Assembly: GCF_014621695.1 (NCBI RefSeq)
Contig: NZ_CP061281.1
Location: 2,728,001-2,792,000 of the forward strand
From: Streptomyces xanthii
GTDB lineage: Bacteria; Actinomycetota; Actinomycetes; Streptomycetales; Streptomycetaceae
Length of the DNA stretch: 64,000 nt
Reading direction: 5' to 3'
Below the pieces are notes generated by a model. The model was not told the DNA's origin. It ran no database searches and saw only the letters and a list, made by a program, of their open reading frames with translations. The stretch's first letter is position 1. Each line of letters starts with the position of its first letter. Both the position numbers and the translations under genes were made by a program. Of this stretch, positions 1 to 10,776 are shown piece by piece.

Positions 1-11
1 GACCTGACGCG

Positions 12-41
12 GAGGGGCGCCCCCGGTCGGGAGCGCCCCTC
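12..41. terminator. Hairpin downstream of argG
   Basis: A 9-bp perfect stem (gaggggcgc at 12-20 with gcgcccctc at 33-41) encloses a 12-nt loop. It lies just beyond the argG stop codon on the minus strand, so it is the likely argG terminator. There is no U-tract, which is usual in Streptomyces. Confidence 0.7.
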
Positions 42-78
42 TGCGTCGGTGCTGCGGCGGATCGGTCCGTGCCGGAGA

Positions 79-1558
<1,480 letters not shown>

Positions 1559-1644
1559 AAGCCGTTCCCGCCCTCAATTTCCGCCCGTGACGCCCAGCAT
1601 CTCCCCGGTCGCGACACCCCGCACCCGGACATAACCTCCGAAAG

Positions 1645-3702
1645 GTGACCTCGCCCCTAGTCGTCCGGACGGCCGCGGCCGCGCTCCTCGCCCTCCCCTG
1701 GCTGCTGCTGCCCGCCACCCCGGCCCACGCCGACGACCCGGTCACCCTCTCCCGCACCGGCCAGGTCACCGACAAGGTGGACGCCCTCGGCGACCGCGAC
1801 GACGTCACGGCGCAGGCACTGACCACGCTCGACGACAGCCGCGGCATCCAGCTCTTCGTCACCTACGTGCGCGACTTCTCCGGCCGCACCGCCCAGGACT
1901 GGGCGAACGCCACCGCCGAGAAGAACGGACTCGGCCTCGACGACGTGCTCCTCGCCGTCGCCACCCACGACCGGCAGTACGCCTTCTCCGTGGACCGCGA
2001 CGCGCGGCTCACCGACGTCCAGCTCCAGGACGTCGCCCGCACCGCCGTCGAACCCGCGCTGCGCCGCGACGACTGGGCGGGCGCCGCGATCGGCGCGGCG
2101 AACGGCATCGGCGCCGTCGTCGCCGGACAGCCCGTACCGACCCCGACCCTCACCCCGGGCGCCGCCGACCCCGGCGGCGCGAGCGACGGCGGGACCCGCA
2201 CCGGCGACCTCGCACTCCCTCTCATCGCCGTCGGCGCGGCGGGCGCTCTCGCCGCGTACACCTACACCCGGCGCAAGAAACGGATGAACACCCGCACCAC
2301 GCCCGGCGGCGGCGCGGTCGCGGGCGGCTGGGGCAAGCCCGCCGCCACCGCACTGCCCGAGCTGGACCGGCAGGCCCGGCACCTCCTCGTCGAGACCGAC
2401 GACGCCATCCGTACCAGCACCGAGGAACTCGGCTTCGCCACCGCCCAGTTCGGCGAGGAGGCCGTCACCGCCTACGCGGAGGCGCTCGCCGCCGCACAGA
2501 GCGAGCTCACCGCCGCGTTCAGGCTCCGTCAGCAGCTCGACGACGCCTTCCCGGAGGACGACGCCACCAAGCGGCGGATGCTCGACGAGATCATCAGCCG
2601 CTGCACGGAGGCGGACCGGCGGCTCGACGCCGAGGCCGAGGCGTTCGACCGGCTGCGCGCCCTGGAGAAGTCCGCGCCCGAGGCGCTGGCCGGCGCCGAA
2701 CGGGCCTTCCGTGCCCTGACCGCCCGCACCGCCGATGCCGAGGAGACCCTGCGCGCCCTCGGCGCCCGGTACGCGCCCGCCGCCCTGCTGCCCGTCGCGG
2801 GCCATGTCGAACAGGCCAAGGACCGGCTGGTGTTCGCCACCGCCCAGCTCGGCGAGGCCCGCCAGTACTTGGAGGGCGGCGACACCGGCAAGGGCGCCGT
2901 CCACCTGCGTGCCGCCGAGGGCGCCGTCGACCAGGCCGGCACCTTCGTCACGGCCGTCGAGCGGCTCGCCCGCGAACTCGCCGAGGCCGACGAGAAGCTG
3001 CCCGCCGCCCTCACCGACGCCGAGGCCGACCTCGCCGACGCCCGCGGCCTCCTCGAAGGCACCGCCCCGGGCGTCCCCACCGCCGACCTGCGCGGCCGCC
3101 TCGCCCGCGTCGAGTCCGTCGTCGCCGACGTCCGCAGGGAACAGGCCGCCGGACCCCACGACCCGATCGGCGCCCTGCGCCGCGTCGAGGAGGCCGACTC
3201 CGCGCTCGACCAGTCCCTCGCCGCCGCCCGTGCCCGCGAGGCCGGCGCCGAACGCGCCCGCAGCCTCCTCGGCCAGGCCCTGCTCACCGCCCGCAGCAGC
3301 ACCGGCGCCGCCGCCGACTTCCTCACCACGCACCGCGGCGCGATCGGCAGCGAGGCCCGCACCCGGCTCGCGGAGGCCGAGCGCCGGCTCGCGAACGCGC
3401 GGGCCGCCGAGTCCACCGATCCCGCCACCGCGCTCGCCGAGGCCCAGCAGGCCGACGCCCTGGCCCGGCAGGCCCGCTCCCTCGCCGAGCGGGACGTGCG
3501 CGCGTACGGGAATCCGTACGGGGGCGGCGGGCGCGGCGGCACCGGCATGGGCGGCGCCGTGCTCGGCGGGATCATCCTCGGCCAGGTCCTGCGGGGCGGC
3601 GGCGGGGGCGGATCCGGCGGCGGCGCCTTCGGCGGGGGCGGGCCCGGCAGCTTCGGGGGCGGCGGCACCCGGGGCCGGCGCGGCACCGGCGGCCGCTTCT
3701 GA
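1645..3702 (+). CDS. TPM-domain membrane protein with long coiled coil and Gly-rich tail
   Basis: A 685-aa exported protein. Residues 1-29 form a signal peptide ending PAHA. A TPM domain follows at about 35-165; this family occurs in thylakoid/membrane-quality and phosphatase-like proteins. One membrane span lies near 189-207 and is followed by a basic RRKKRM stop-transfer. Residues about 240-620 are Ala/Glu/Arg-rich and predicted to be coiled coil, and the last 60 residues are almost all Gly. The GTG start follows a gaaagg box. pspA begins 54 bp downstream on the same strand, so the pair is probably one envelope-stress transcription unit. The biochemical role of the TPM domain here is not known. 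Confidence 0.85.
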   Translation: MTSPLVVRTAAAALLALPWLLLPATPAHADDPVTLSRTGQVTDKVDALGDRDDVTAQALTTLDDSRGIQLFVTYVRDFSGRTAQDWANATAEKNGLGLDDVLLAVATHDRQYAFSVDRDARLTDVQLQDVARTAVEPALRRDDWAGAAIGAANGIGAVVAGQPVPTPTLTPGAADPGGASDGGTRTGDLALPLIAVGAAGALAAYTYTRRKKRMNTRTTPGGGAVAGGWGKPAATALPELDRQARHLLVETDDAIRTSTEELGFATAQFGEEAVTAYAEALAAAQSELTAAFRLRQQLDDAFPEDDATKRRMLDEIISRCTEADRRLDAEAEAFDRLRALEKSAPEALAGAERAFRALTARTADAEETLRALGARYAPAALLPVAGHVEQAKDRLVFATAQLGEARQYLEGGDTGKGAVHLRAAEGAVDQAGTFVTAVERLARELAEADEKLPAALTDAEADLADARGLLEGTAPGVPTADLRGRLARVESVVADVRREQAAGPHDPIGALRRVEEADSALDQSLAAARAREAGAERARSLLGQALLTARSSTGAAADFLTTHRGAIGSEARTRLAEAERRLANARAAESTDPATALAEAQQADALARQARSLAERDVRAYGNPYGGGGRGGTGMGGAVLGGIILGQVLRGGGGGGSGGGAFGGGGPGSFGGGGTRGRRGTGGRF

Positions 3703-3756
3703 CCAGCGCACCACCACTGACGGCTCCGCACCCAGCTCCGTACCAAGGGATCCCAG

Positions 3757-4467
3757 ATGACCAAGCAGACCATCCTCGGCCGGGTCACCCAGCTCGCCAA
3801 GGCCAACATCAACGCGCTCCTCGACGGCGCCGAGGACCCGCAGAAGATGCTCGACCAGCTGATCCGCGACTACACCAACAACATCCGGGAGGCCGAGGAC
3901 GCCGTGTCGGCCACGATCGGCCATCTGCGGCTCACGGAACAGGACCACGCGGAGGACGTGGCCGCGGCCGCCGAGTGGGGCGGCAAGGCGCTGGCCGCCA
4001 GCCGGAAGGCCGACGAGCTGCGGGCCGCCGGAAGCACGGCGGAGGCCGACCGCTTCGACGACCTCGCCAAGGTCGCGCTGGGCCGTCAGCTGCGGTCGGA
4101 GCAGGAGGCCCGGGACGCCGAGCCGGCCATCGCCGCGCAGACCGAGGTCGTCGGCAAGCTGAAGAGCGGCCTCGACCGGATGAAGACCAAGCTGACCGAA
4201 CTGCAGGCCAAGCGCGACGAGCTGGTGGCCCGCGCCAAGACCGCGCAGGCCCAGAACCAGATGCTCGACGCGGCGCGGAACATCGACGTCCTCGACCCGA
4301 CCAGCGAGCTGAGCCGCTTCGAGGACAAGGTGCGCCGCGAGGAGGCGTGGGCACTCGGCAAGCAGGAACTCGCCGCGTCCTCGCTCGACGCCCAGTTCGA
4401 GGAACTCGACGCGCTCGGCGACGCGGCCGAGATCGAGGCCCGGCTGGCCGCCCTCAAGACCACCTGA
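3757..4467 (+). CDS. PspA/IM30 family membrane-stress protein
   Basis: A 236-aa, almost wholly alpha-helical protein of the PspA/Vipp1 family. These proteins bind the inner face of the membrane and form ESCRT-III-like assemblies that protect membrane integrity. The opening MTKQTILGRVTQLAKANINALLD and the later ML..LIRDYTN block are typical of the family. Length matches family norms (220-250 aa). It follows the TPM/coiled-coil gene at 54 bp and is probably co-transcribed with it. Its stop codon forms part of a small hairpin shared with the convergent SpoIIE-phosphatase gene. Confidence 0.9.
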   Translation: MTKQTILGRVTQLAKANINALLDGAEDPQKMLDQLIRDYTNNIREAEDAVSATIGHLRLTEQDHAEDVAAAAEWGGKALAASRKADELRAAGSTAEADRFDDLAKVALGRQLRSEQEARDAEPAIAAQTEVVGKLKSGLDRMKTKLTELQAKRDELVARAKTAQAQNQMLDAARNIDVLDPTSELSRFEDKVRREEAWALGKQELAASSLDAQFEELDALGDAAEIEARLAALKTT

Positions 4468-4482
4468 CGCTCCCCGCGTCAG
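4464..4482. terminator. Small hairpin spanning two convergent stop codons
   Basis: ctgacgc (4464-4470) pairs with gcgtcag (4476-4482) around a 5-nt loop. The arms contain the TGA of pspA and, on the other strand, the TGA of the SpoIIE phosphatase gene. It could act as a weak bidirectional terminator in an 11-bp convergent gap. Confidence 0.4.
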
Positions 4483-7166
4483 AACAGGCTGAGCAGGGCC
4501 TCCGTCGGGTCCACGAGCCCCGAGTCGCCGTCGGGCAGCGCCAGTTCGAACCAGACGGTCTTGCCGCGCGGGGTGCGGCGCGACCCCCAGGCCGCGCTGA
4601 GCAGACCCACGAGCTGCAGTCCGCGCCCGCCCTCGTCCGTGTCCCGGGCGCGGCGCCGGCGCGGCTGCACCAGGCCCGCGTCCCACACCTCGCACACCAG
4701 CGTGTGGTCGAGCAGCAGCCGCAGCCTGATCTCGCCCTCGCCGTACCGCAGCGCGTTGGTGACCAGCTCGCTGACCAGCAGTTCCGTCGTGTCGACGAGT
4801 GCTTCGAGACCCCAGTCGGTCAGCCGTTCCCGGGTGTACTCGCGGGCCCGGCCCACCGATTTCGGCTCGCGCGGCAGCGTCCAGTCGCCCACGTTCTCCT
4901 CGGGCAGGCCCTGGACCCGGGCCATGAGGAGCGCGATGTCGTCCTCGCCGTGGTGCGTGTCGAGGCTGCCGAGGACGTGGTCGCAGATGTCCTCCAGCTC
5001 CTCGGAGTGCGTGCGCGTGGTCCCGGCCCGGGGCGGCGCGTCGAGCGCCGCGCGGAACGAGGACAGGCCCTCGTCCAGCGGATGGTCCCGGGACTCGACG
5101 AGCCCGTCCGTGTAGAGCGCGAGCAGCGAGCCCTCGGGCAGCTCGACCTCCACCTCCTCGAACGGCTCGCCGCCGACGCCGAGCGGCATGCCCGGCGGCA
5201 CGTCCAGCATCAGGGCGCCCTCGCCGGGTTCGACGAGGACCGGCGGCAGATGGCCCGCGTTGGCGAAGGTGCAGCGCCGGGTGACGGAGTCGTAGACCGC
5301 GTAGACGCAGGTGGCGAGGTACACCTCGGAGAGGTCGCCGCGCTCCGGGGCGCCGGTTCTGCGGGCCGCTCTGGTCGCCTGCTGGACGCCGCCGGGGGTG
5401 CCGAGGCCGCGGGCGATCTCGTCCAGGGCGCTGAGCACCTCGGCCGGTTCGAGATCGAGCAGGGCCAACGTGCGCACGGCCGTGCGGAGTTCACCCATGG
5501 CGACGGCGGCGCGCAGGCCGCGGCCCATGACGTCGCCGACGACCAACGCGGTGCGGTGGCCCGGCAGTTCGATGACGTCGAACCAGTCGCCGCCGACCTC
5601 CGTCGCCGCGTTGCCCGGCAGATAGCGGCAGGCGATGTCCAGGCCCGAGGCCTCCGGGTTGTCCGGCGGCAGCAGGGAACGCTGCAGTATCAGGGCGCGC
5701 TCGTGCTCCCGGCGGTACAGGCGGGCGTTGTCGATACAGACCGCGGCGCGCGCGGCCAGCTCGACCGCGACCGCCCGGTCCCGCTCGCCGAAGGGCTCGC
5801 TCCCCTTGGTCCGGGAGAACTGGACGAGGCCGACGACCGTGTCGTGCGCGACCATCGGCACCGCGAGCGTGGAGCGGACGAGGCCGCCCGGCTCGGCGGG
5901 CAACAGCTGGGGGCGCGCGGTGCGCAGGGCGTCGGCGCAGGCCGAGTTGAACGCGAAGCGGTGCACCGCGCCCACGTTCACCGGGGCCTCGCTGCCGAGG
6001 TCGAGGAAGGGGATGTCGGCGACGGCGCTCGCGGCGGCGACCCGGCGCAGCTCGGCGCTGCCGTCGGCGAGCCCGGGCGGCGCCTCGTCGCCCGCGAGCA
6101 GGCCCTGGTACAGGTCGACGGAGGCCAGGTCGCAGAAGCCGGGGACCACGATGTCGAGCAGTTCGCGCGCGGTGGTCTCCAGGTCCAGGGAGTTCCCTAT
6201 GCGGGCGCCCGCCTCGTTCAGGAGCGCCAGGTTGCGGCGGGCGTGGGCGGCCTCGCGGGCGGCGGCGTGCCGGCGCGTGACGTCCGTGACGAGTCCGGCG
6301 ATGCCGATGGGCCGGCCCGAACCGCTGTGCACGCGGTAGAGGTTGACCGACCAGTGGCGGCGCTCGACGGAGTCCGGCGCGGTCCCCACCAGCTGCATGT
6401 CGGTGACGGCCTCGCCGCTCTCCAGGACCCGGCGCAACGCACCCTGCACCCGCTCCGCCTCGTGCCGGGGCAGGTAGTCGTGGACGGTGCGCCCGCGGTG
6501 GTCGTCGACGTGCCCGCCGAAGACGGCGGTGAACGTGCGGTTGGCCCGCTGGACCTTGAGGTCGGTGTCGAACAGCAGGAAGCCGAAGGGAGATTGGCCG
6601 AATATGGCCTGCGAGGCGGCGAGGTCGGTCTCGATGCGCCGCAGGGTCCGTACGTCCACGACGATGCAGACCGCGGCGCGCTCGCCGGACTCGGTGAGCG
6701 TCGGCATGACGTAGACCTCGGCGAGCCCGGTGCGGGCCTCGGCGTCGGCCGCGCTCTCGTCCGCGCCGCCGCCCGGGGCGCGGAAGGGGACGACGCCCGT
6801 CCACTCCCTGCCGTCGAGGATCTCGGCCATCTTGCGGTGGCCGCGTTCGCGCAGGTCGGCGGGGACGAAGGCCTCGATGGGGTCCTTGCCGACGGCGTCC
6901 TCGGTACCGACGCCCAGGATCTGCGCGGCGCGCCGGCTCCACTGGTCGATCAGTCCGTCGGGCCCGATGGAGAAGGAGGCGACCTTTATGTAGTCGTAGA
7001 TCGACCCGGGCGGGCTCGACTGCCAGACATCGGCCTGCGCGGGCTGCCCGGCACCGCCGGACTCCGGCCCGCTGCCGCCGCCGCGCGGGGCCGATCCGGC
7101 ATGCCGCGCCGAGGCCGCGCCCGAGGGACCCTCGGACGCCCCGGCCTTCGCTGGTATCTCGCTCAC
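4479..7166 (-). CDS. PAS/GAF/SpoIIE (PP2C) phosphatase with C-terminal anti-sigma-type ATPase
   Basis: An 895-aa multidomain regulator typical of Streptomyces. In order: a Gly/Ala/Ser-rich head, two PAS domains (about 50-150 and 175-285), a GAF domain (about 315-475), a SpoIIE/PP2C serine phosphatase (about 490-705, with VGGDWFDVI, VVGDVMGRG and LYTDGLVE motifs), and a HATPase_c domain (about 755-885, with ELVTNALRYG and EGGRGLQLV). Such proteins dephosphorylate anti-anti-sigma factors and may also bind or phosphorylate them, linking an unknown signal to a partner-switching sigma factor. I chose the GTG preceded by GGAGGGG; an in-frame ATG at 7208 would add 14 residues. The gene is convergent with pspA. 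The cognate sigma factor is not in the window. Confidence 0.88.
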   Translation of the reverse strand: MSEIPAKAGASEGPSGAASARHAGSAPRGGGSGPESGGAGQPAQADVWQSSPPGSIYDYIKVASFSIGPDGLIDQWSRRAAQILGVGTEDAVGKDPIEAFVPADLRERGHRKMAEILDGREWTGVVPFRAPGGGADESAADAEARTGLAEVYVMPTLTESGERAAVCIVVDVRTLRRIETDLAASQAIFGQSPFGFLLFDTDLKVQRANRTFTAVFGGHVDDHRGRTVHDYLPRHEAERVQGALRRVLESGEAVTDMQLVGTAPDSVERRHWSVNLYRVHSGSGRPIGIAGLVTDVTRRHAAAREAAHARRNLALLNEAGARIGNSLDLETTARELLDIVVPGFCDLASVDLYQGLLAGDEAPPGLADGSAELRRVAAASAVADIPFLDLGSEAPVNVGAVHRFAFNSACADALRTARPQLLPAEPGGLVRSTLAVPMVAHDTVVGLVQFSRTKGSEPFGERDRAVAVELAARAAVCIDNARLYRREHERALILQRSLLPPDNPEASGLDIACRYLPGNAATEVGGDWFDVIELPGHRTALVVGDVMGRGLRAAVAMGELRTAVRTLALLDLEPAEVLSALDEIARGLGTPGGVQQATRAARRTGAPERGDLSEVYLATCVYAVYDSVTRRCTFANAGHLPPVLVEPGEGALMLDVPPGMPLGVGGEPFEEVEVELPEGSLLALYTDGLVESRDHPLDEGLSSFRAALDAPPRAGTTRTHSEELEDICDHVLGSLDTHHGEDDIALLMARVQGLPEENVGDWTLPREPKSVGRAREYTRERLTDWGLEALVDTTELLVSELVTNALRYGEGEIRLRLLLDHTLVCEVWDAGLVQPRRRRARDTDEGGRGLQLVGLLSAAWGSRRTPRGKTVWFELALPDGDSGLVDPTEALLSLF

Positions 7167-7394
7167 GCGAACCGTCCCCTCCAGCTCACCGCGTCCGGCA
7201 TCGGTCACCGGGGCAGCTGCCCGCAGTATCCAGCACTACGGAGCCGCGCAACACGGTGTTCACGATCACACCATGCTCCCGACGCTTTTTGGCCCGTCGG
7301 GACCGACTCTTTCCGTACCCAGGGTCCGGGTGCGCCCACACACGATGCCACGCACCGGTCGCCCGCATCCCTCTCCTGACCGATCAGGAGCGGC

Positions 7395-7853
7395 TCAACC
7401 CGGGAGAGTCAGTTCGAACCAGACCGTCTTTCCGGCGTCCTCGGTGCCGCCGGGCTTGGTGCCCCAGCGCCGGGCCACTCCGGCCACCAGCTGCAGGCCG
7501 CGGCCGCCCTCGTCGTCGGGTGCGGCGGTGCGGGCGCGGGGCGGGTCGGGCAGCGGGTCGGAGATCTCCACGAGCAGGGTCTCGCCGTCACCGGCGGGGC
7601 GGACGAGGCTGACCCCGATGGGGCCGGAGGCGTACCGCAGGGAGTTCGTGACCAGCTCGCTGACCAGCAGCGCCGTGACGTCCCCCAGGTCGTCCAGGCC
7701 CCAGTCCGCGAGCTGGGTACGGACCGCCCAGCGGGCCTTGCGCACGGCCGACGGATCGGCGGGGAAAGCCCACTCGGCACGGTCGCCTTCGGTGTGGAGC
7801 ACGCAGACCACTTCCCTGCCCCGCGACGGATCCCGCCCGACTACAGCGGGCAT
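7395..7853 (-). CDS. HATPase_c anti-sigma-like ATP-binding protein
   Basis: A 152-aa single-domain GHKL ATPase of the RsbW/SpoIIAB-like type abundant in Streptomyces. The N box reads LLVSELVTNSLRYA, the G1 region EISDPLPDPP and the G2 region DDEGGRGLQLVAG. Proteins of this type bind sigma or anti-anti-sigma factors and may phosphorylate them. The frame is open up to 7985, but MPAVVGRD at 7853 is the best start because the upstream peptide is Cys/Pro-rich and not domain-like. The Nudix gene ends 97 bp upstream on the same strand. The C-terminal part resembles the ATPase domain of the phosphatase gene just downstream. Confidence 0.85.
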   Translation of the reverse strand: MPAVVGRDPSRGREVVCVLHTEGDRAEWAFPADPSAVRKARWAVRTQLADWGLDDLGDVTALLVSELVTNSLRYASGPIGVSLVRPAGDGETLLVEISDPLPDPPRARTAAPDDEGGRGLQLVAGVARRWGTKPGGTEDAGKTVWFELTLPG

Positions 7854-7950
7854 ACCCGGACAATCAAAAGAAACCCGAACGACTGGGAACGACTCCGGAT
7901 AACTCAGACAACACGGATATACCCGAACTGTGCCGGATGCTATCGCGCCG

Positions 7951-8388
7951 TCACCGCTCGCGCACCGCGTCCCTCTCGGGGTCACCCGCTCCGGGGGCTT
8001 CCTCCAGGGCCGCCGCCACCGCGGGCACGTCCTGGTCCAGCCAGTCCACCGACCACACCTCGTCCGGCTCCAGCCAGCGCAGGGCGTCGTGGTCCTCCAG
8101 CGGCTCCGGCTCGCCGGACAGCAGCCGCGTGCGCCACACCCGCAGGACGTACCCCGGCTTCAGGGGCCACTCCCCCGGCACCCGCGCGACCGGCTCCGCC
8201 GCCACCCCGAGCTCCTCGCGCAGCTCGCGCACGAGCGCCCGCTCCGGGGGCTCACCCGGCTCGACCTTGCCCCCGGGAAGCTCCCAGCGGCCGGCCAGCT
8301 CGGGGGGCGCACTCCGTCGCGCGGCGAGCAGCCGGCCCGCGGAGTCGTACAGGGCGGCGGCGACCACCACCACGGGAATGTCCGTCAT
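7951..8388 (-). CDS. Nudix (MutT-like) hydrolase
   Basis: A 145-aa pyrophosphohydrolase of the Nudix superfamily, likely acting on oxidised or non-canonical nucleoside triphosphates. The Nudix box (G-x5-E-x7-R-E-x2-E-E-x-G) is intact at about residues 39-61, running from GGKVEPGE to RELREELGV. It is preceded by the family's ELAGRWELPGGK. Size and architecture match (8-oxo-)dGTP diphosphatases, but the substrate cannot be read from sequence. It follows the SPOR gene by 30 bp on the same strand, so the two may be co-transcribed. Confidence 0.9.
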   Translation of the reverse strand: MTDIPVVVVAAALYDSAGRLLAARRSAPPELAGRWELPGGKVEPGEPPERALVRELREELGVAAEPVARVPGEWPLKPGYVLRVWRTRLLSGEPEPLEDHDALRWLEPDEVWSVDWLDQDVPAVAAALEEAPGAGDPERDAVRER

Positions 8389-8418
8389 GGGGTGGAGCCT
8401 ACGGGCGCCGCGCCCCGC

Positions 8419-8619
8419 TCAGTTCACCGTGCCGTTCTGCCCCGGGCCGCCCTGGCCCAGGCGCTCCACCCAGTACAGCTGCTTGTGCCCGCGCTCGTCG
8501 AGGCTGTCGGCGATGCTCTCGGCTTCCGCCCTGGTCGCGTACCGGCCGACGCGGTAGCGGTTGCCGTTGTCGTCCTGGCGGATGACCTGCCACGGCAGCG
8601 TGGTCGTGCCGTCACTCAT
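8419..8619 (-). CDS. Small SPOR-domain-like protein
   Basis: A 66-aa protein beginning MSDGTTTLPWQVIRQDDNG, with no signal peptide or membrane segment. The body (PWQVIRQD..GNRYRVGRYATRAEAESIADSL) reads like a single SPOR-type alpha/beta fold of the kind that binds denuded peptidoglycan glycan in larger proteins. Without an export signal, its role here is unclear. The ATG is preceded by GGAGAGCGGAGGGG, a strong ribosome site. The frame stays open upstream to 8799, but that extension is unlikely to be coding. It is probably co-transcribed with the Nudix gene 30 bp downstream. Confidence 0.75.
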   Translation of the reverse strand: MSDGTTTLPWQVIRQDDNGNRYRVGRYATRAEAESIADSLDERGHKQLYWVERLGQGGPGQNGTVN

Positions 8620-8872
8620 CGCGCCCCTCCGCTCTCCGACTCCGGCTCGCATCGCGCCCCGCCCCCTAAGCATCCCGATGAGCATCCCGAGGAAACCGCA
8701 TTCCGCATATGCCCGAGCGTACGCCTGACCTTCACGGAGCGGATACGGAATGGCACAAAGAGATACGCCGCAAGCCACCGACCGGCCAAGACAGGGCACA
8801 CGAGCAGGGGGCGCATTCGTCAGAACGCGCCCCCTGTCCCTCAGCCGGCCCGCTGCCGGACGGCCGTCCCGC

Positions 8873-10582
8873 TCAGCCCGCGCGCACCGTCGGCACCGGC
8901 AGCAGCACCGGCTCCCCCGTCGGCGCCTTCGTGCACACGTCCCCGCACTCGGCGTCCAGGGAGCAGCACAGCGAGCAGATCGGTCCGGCCTGCACCGGGC
9001 AGTCCGCGATGTCGGGCAGCTCGTACGCCGTCTCGCACACCCCGCACACGTGCGTCGCCGTCACGTCCTCGACCACCGCGTCCGGGCCGTTGACCGGGTT
9101 CGGCCGCGCCAGGTAGTAGCGCCCCTTCGTCGCCCACGCGATGAGCGGGCACAGCACCAGCGCGAGGCCCGCCGCGATGAAGGTGGAGAACGCCTGCGCG
9201 TACTCCCCGAACAGCCCGAAGAACGCCACGATGGACACCGCCGACGCGATCACCATCGACCCGAAGCCGGCCGGATTCACCGCGTACAGGTACGCCCGCT
9301 TGAACTCGATGTACTTGGGGCTCCAGCCCACCCGCTTGTTGACGACGAGGTCCGCCGCGACCGCCGCGATCCACGCGATGCCCACGTTCGAGTAGAAGCC
9401 CAGCAGCTTGTTCAGGGCCGCGAACATGTTCATCTCCATCAGCGTCAGCGCGATGGCGAGGTTCAGGAAGATGTACCAGACCCGTCCCGGGTGCCGGTGC
9501 GTCACCCGGGAGAAGAAGTTCGACCACGACAGCGAGCCGCTGTACGCGTTCGTCACGTTGATCTTGATCTGCGACACGACGACGAACAGCGCCGCGACCG
9601 GCAGCGCGACCGAGCCCAGCCACGGCTTCAGCGCCTCGACCTGCGGCGCGATCGGCTCGAGCGCGTGGGTCTTGCCCACGGCCTCCAGCGCCACGAACGC
9701 GAGCAGCGCGCCACCGAGCTGCTTCGCCGCGCCGATCACCACCCAGCCCGGGCCCGCCGCCAGAACGGCCAGATTCCACCGCTTCCTGTTCGACTCGGTC
9801 TTCGCCGGCATGAAGCGCAGGTAGTCCGCCTGTTCTCCGATCTGCGCGATCAGCGACAGCGCGACGCCGGTGCCGAGCCCGAAGCCCAGCCAGTCGAAGC
9901 CGCTGCCGGCGCCCTCGGTCCCGCCGAAGTGCGTGAACGCCGAGAACGAGCCGGGCGACTCCACCGCGAGCACCACGAACGGCAGCACCAGACCGATCAG
10001 CCACACCGGCTGGGTCCACGCCTGCACCTTCGCCAGCGCTCCCATCCCCCGGAACACGATCGGGATCACGATCAGCGTCGTCAGCAAGTACCCGACCGGC
10101 AAGGGCAGTCCGGTCACCTCGTGCATCGCCTGCGCCATGATCGAGCCCTCGAGCGCGAAGAAGATGAACGTGAACGAGGCGTAGATCAGCGACGTGAGCG
10201 TGGACCCGAAATACCCGAAGCCCGCGCCCCGGGTGATGAGATCCATGTCCAGGCCGTACTTCGCACAGGCCCGGGCGATGGGTATACCGGTCAGGAAGAT
10301 GATCGTCGCCGCGCACAGGATCGACGCCAGTCCGCTCGTGAACCCGTACGTGAACACGATCGACGCGCCGATCGCGAAGTCCGCGAGGTAGGCGATGCCG
10401 CCCAGCGCGGTCGAGGCGACCATCGTCGGTGACCAGCGGCGATACGCGTGCGGGGCGTAGCGCAGCGAGAAGTCCTCGCGGGACTCGTCGGCGGCCAGCC
10501 GTGCGTAGCTCCGTTTCGGGGGGCGGTCGCTGGGCTGCCCGGTCGTCTCCGGGCCTGCGGTGGGCAGAGCGGTCTCGGTCAT
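8873..10582 (-). CDS. Purine/cytosine permease family (NCS1) transporter with Cys-rich C-terminal tail
   Basis: A 569-aa integral membrane protein with about 12 hydrophobic segments between residues 55 and 490, of the NCS1 nucleobase:cation symporter family (CodB-like). Family features include RYAPHAYRRWSP at the N-terminal cytoplasmic side, ITRGAGFGYFGS, and the INVTNAYSGSLSWSNFF block. The predicted role is uptake of a nucleobase or related ring compound; the substrate is not readable. Unusually, residues about 513-550 add eight cysteines with CxxC spacings, which could form a zinc-ribbon or rubredoxin-like module after the last membrane span. No catabolic gene lies beside it. The GntR gene upstream is co-oriented but about 195 bp away. 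Confidence 0.85.
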   Translation of the reverse strand: MTETALPTAGPETTGQPSDRPPKRSYARLAADESREDFSLRYAPHAYRRWSPTMVASTALGGIAYLADFAIGASIVFTYGFTSGLASILCAATIIFLTGIPIARACAKYGLDMDLITRGAGFGYFGSTLTSLIYASFTFIFFALEGSIMAQAMHEVTGLPLPVGYLLTTLIVIPIVFRGMGALAKVQAWTQPVWLIGLVLPFVVLAVESPGSFSAFTHFGGTEGAGSGFDWLGFGLGTGVALSLIAQIGEQADYLRFMPAKTESNRKRWNLAVLAAGPGWVVIGAAKQLGGALLAFVALEAVGKTHALEPIAPQVEALKPWLGSVALPVAALFVVVSQIKINVTNAYSGSLSWSNFFSRVTHRHPGRVWYIFLNLAIALTLMEMNMFAALNKLLGFYSNVGIAWIAAVAADLVVNKRVGWSPKYIEFKRAYLYAVNPAGFGSMVIASAVSIVAFFGLFGEYAQAFSTFIAAGLALVLCPLIAWATKGRYYLARPNPVNGPDAVVEDVTATHVCGVCETAYELPDIADCPVQAGPICSLCCSLDAECGDVCTKAPTGEPVLLPVPTVRAG

Positions 10583-10740
10583 CGGCGGCTTCCCGTTCGT
10601 CCGTCAGTCGGCGGTATACCGGCGCGGCCGGTACGCAGACGGAAGGTAGGAGCCGCGCGTGACGGCTCTGCGCCGTGCGGGATTGCCGGGCGGTTACGGG
10701 AGGGCCGACGGGGTTAACTCCCCGTCACACGGGCCGGACC

Positions 10741-10765
10741 GGGGCGTCCGCCTATCGGGCGCCCC
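10741..10765. terminator. Hairpin after the GntR gene
   Basis: ggggcgtccg (10741-10750) pairs with cgggcgcccc (10756-10765), ten pairs with one G-U and a 5-nt loop. It lies 11 bp beyond the GntR stop codon on the minus strand. Confidence 0.6.
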
Positions 10766-10776
10766 TGACTACTCGG

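Noticed and set aside
3975..7379. 1134-codon plus-strand open frame across pspA and the phosphatase gene
   Set aside because: Antisense shadow of the PAS/GAF/SpoIIE gene; composition is low-complexity and both overlapped genes have clear domains.
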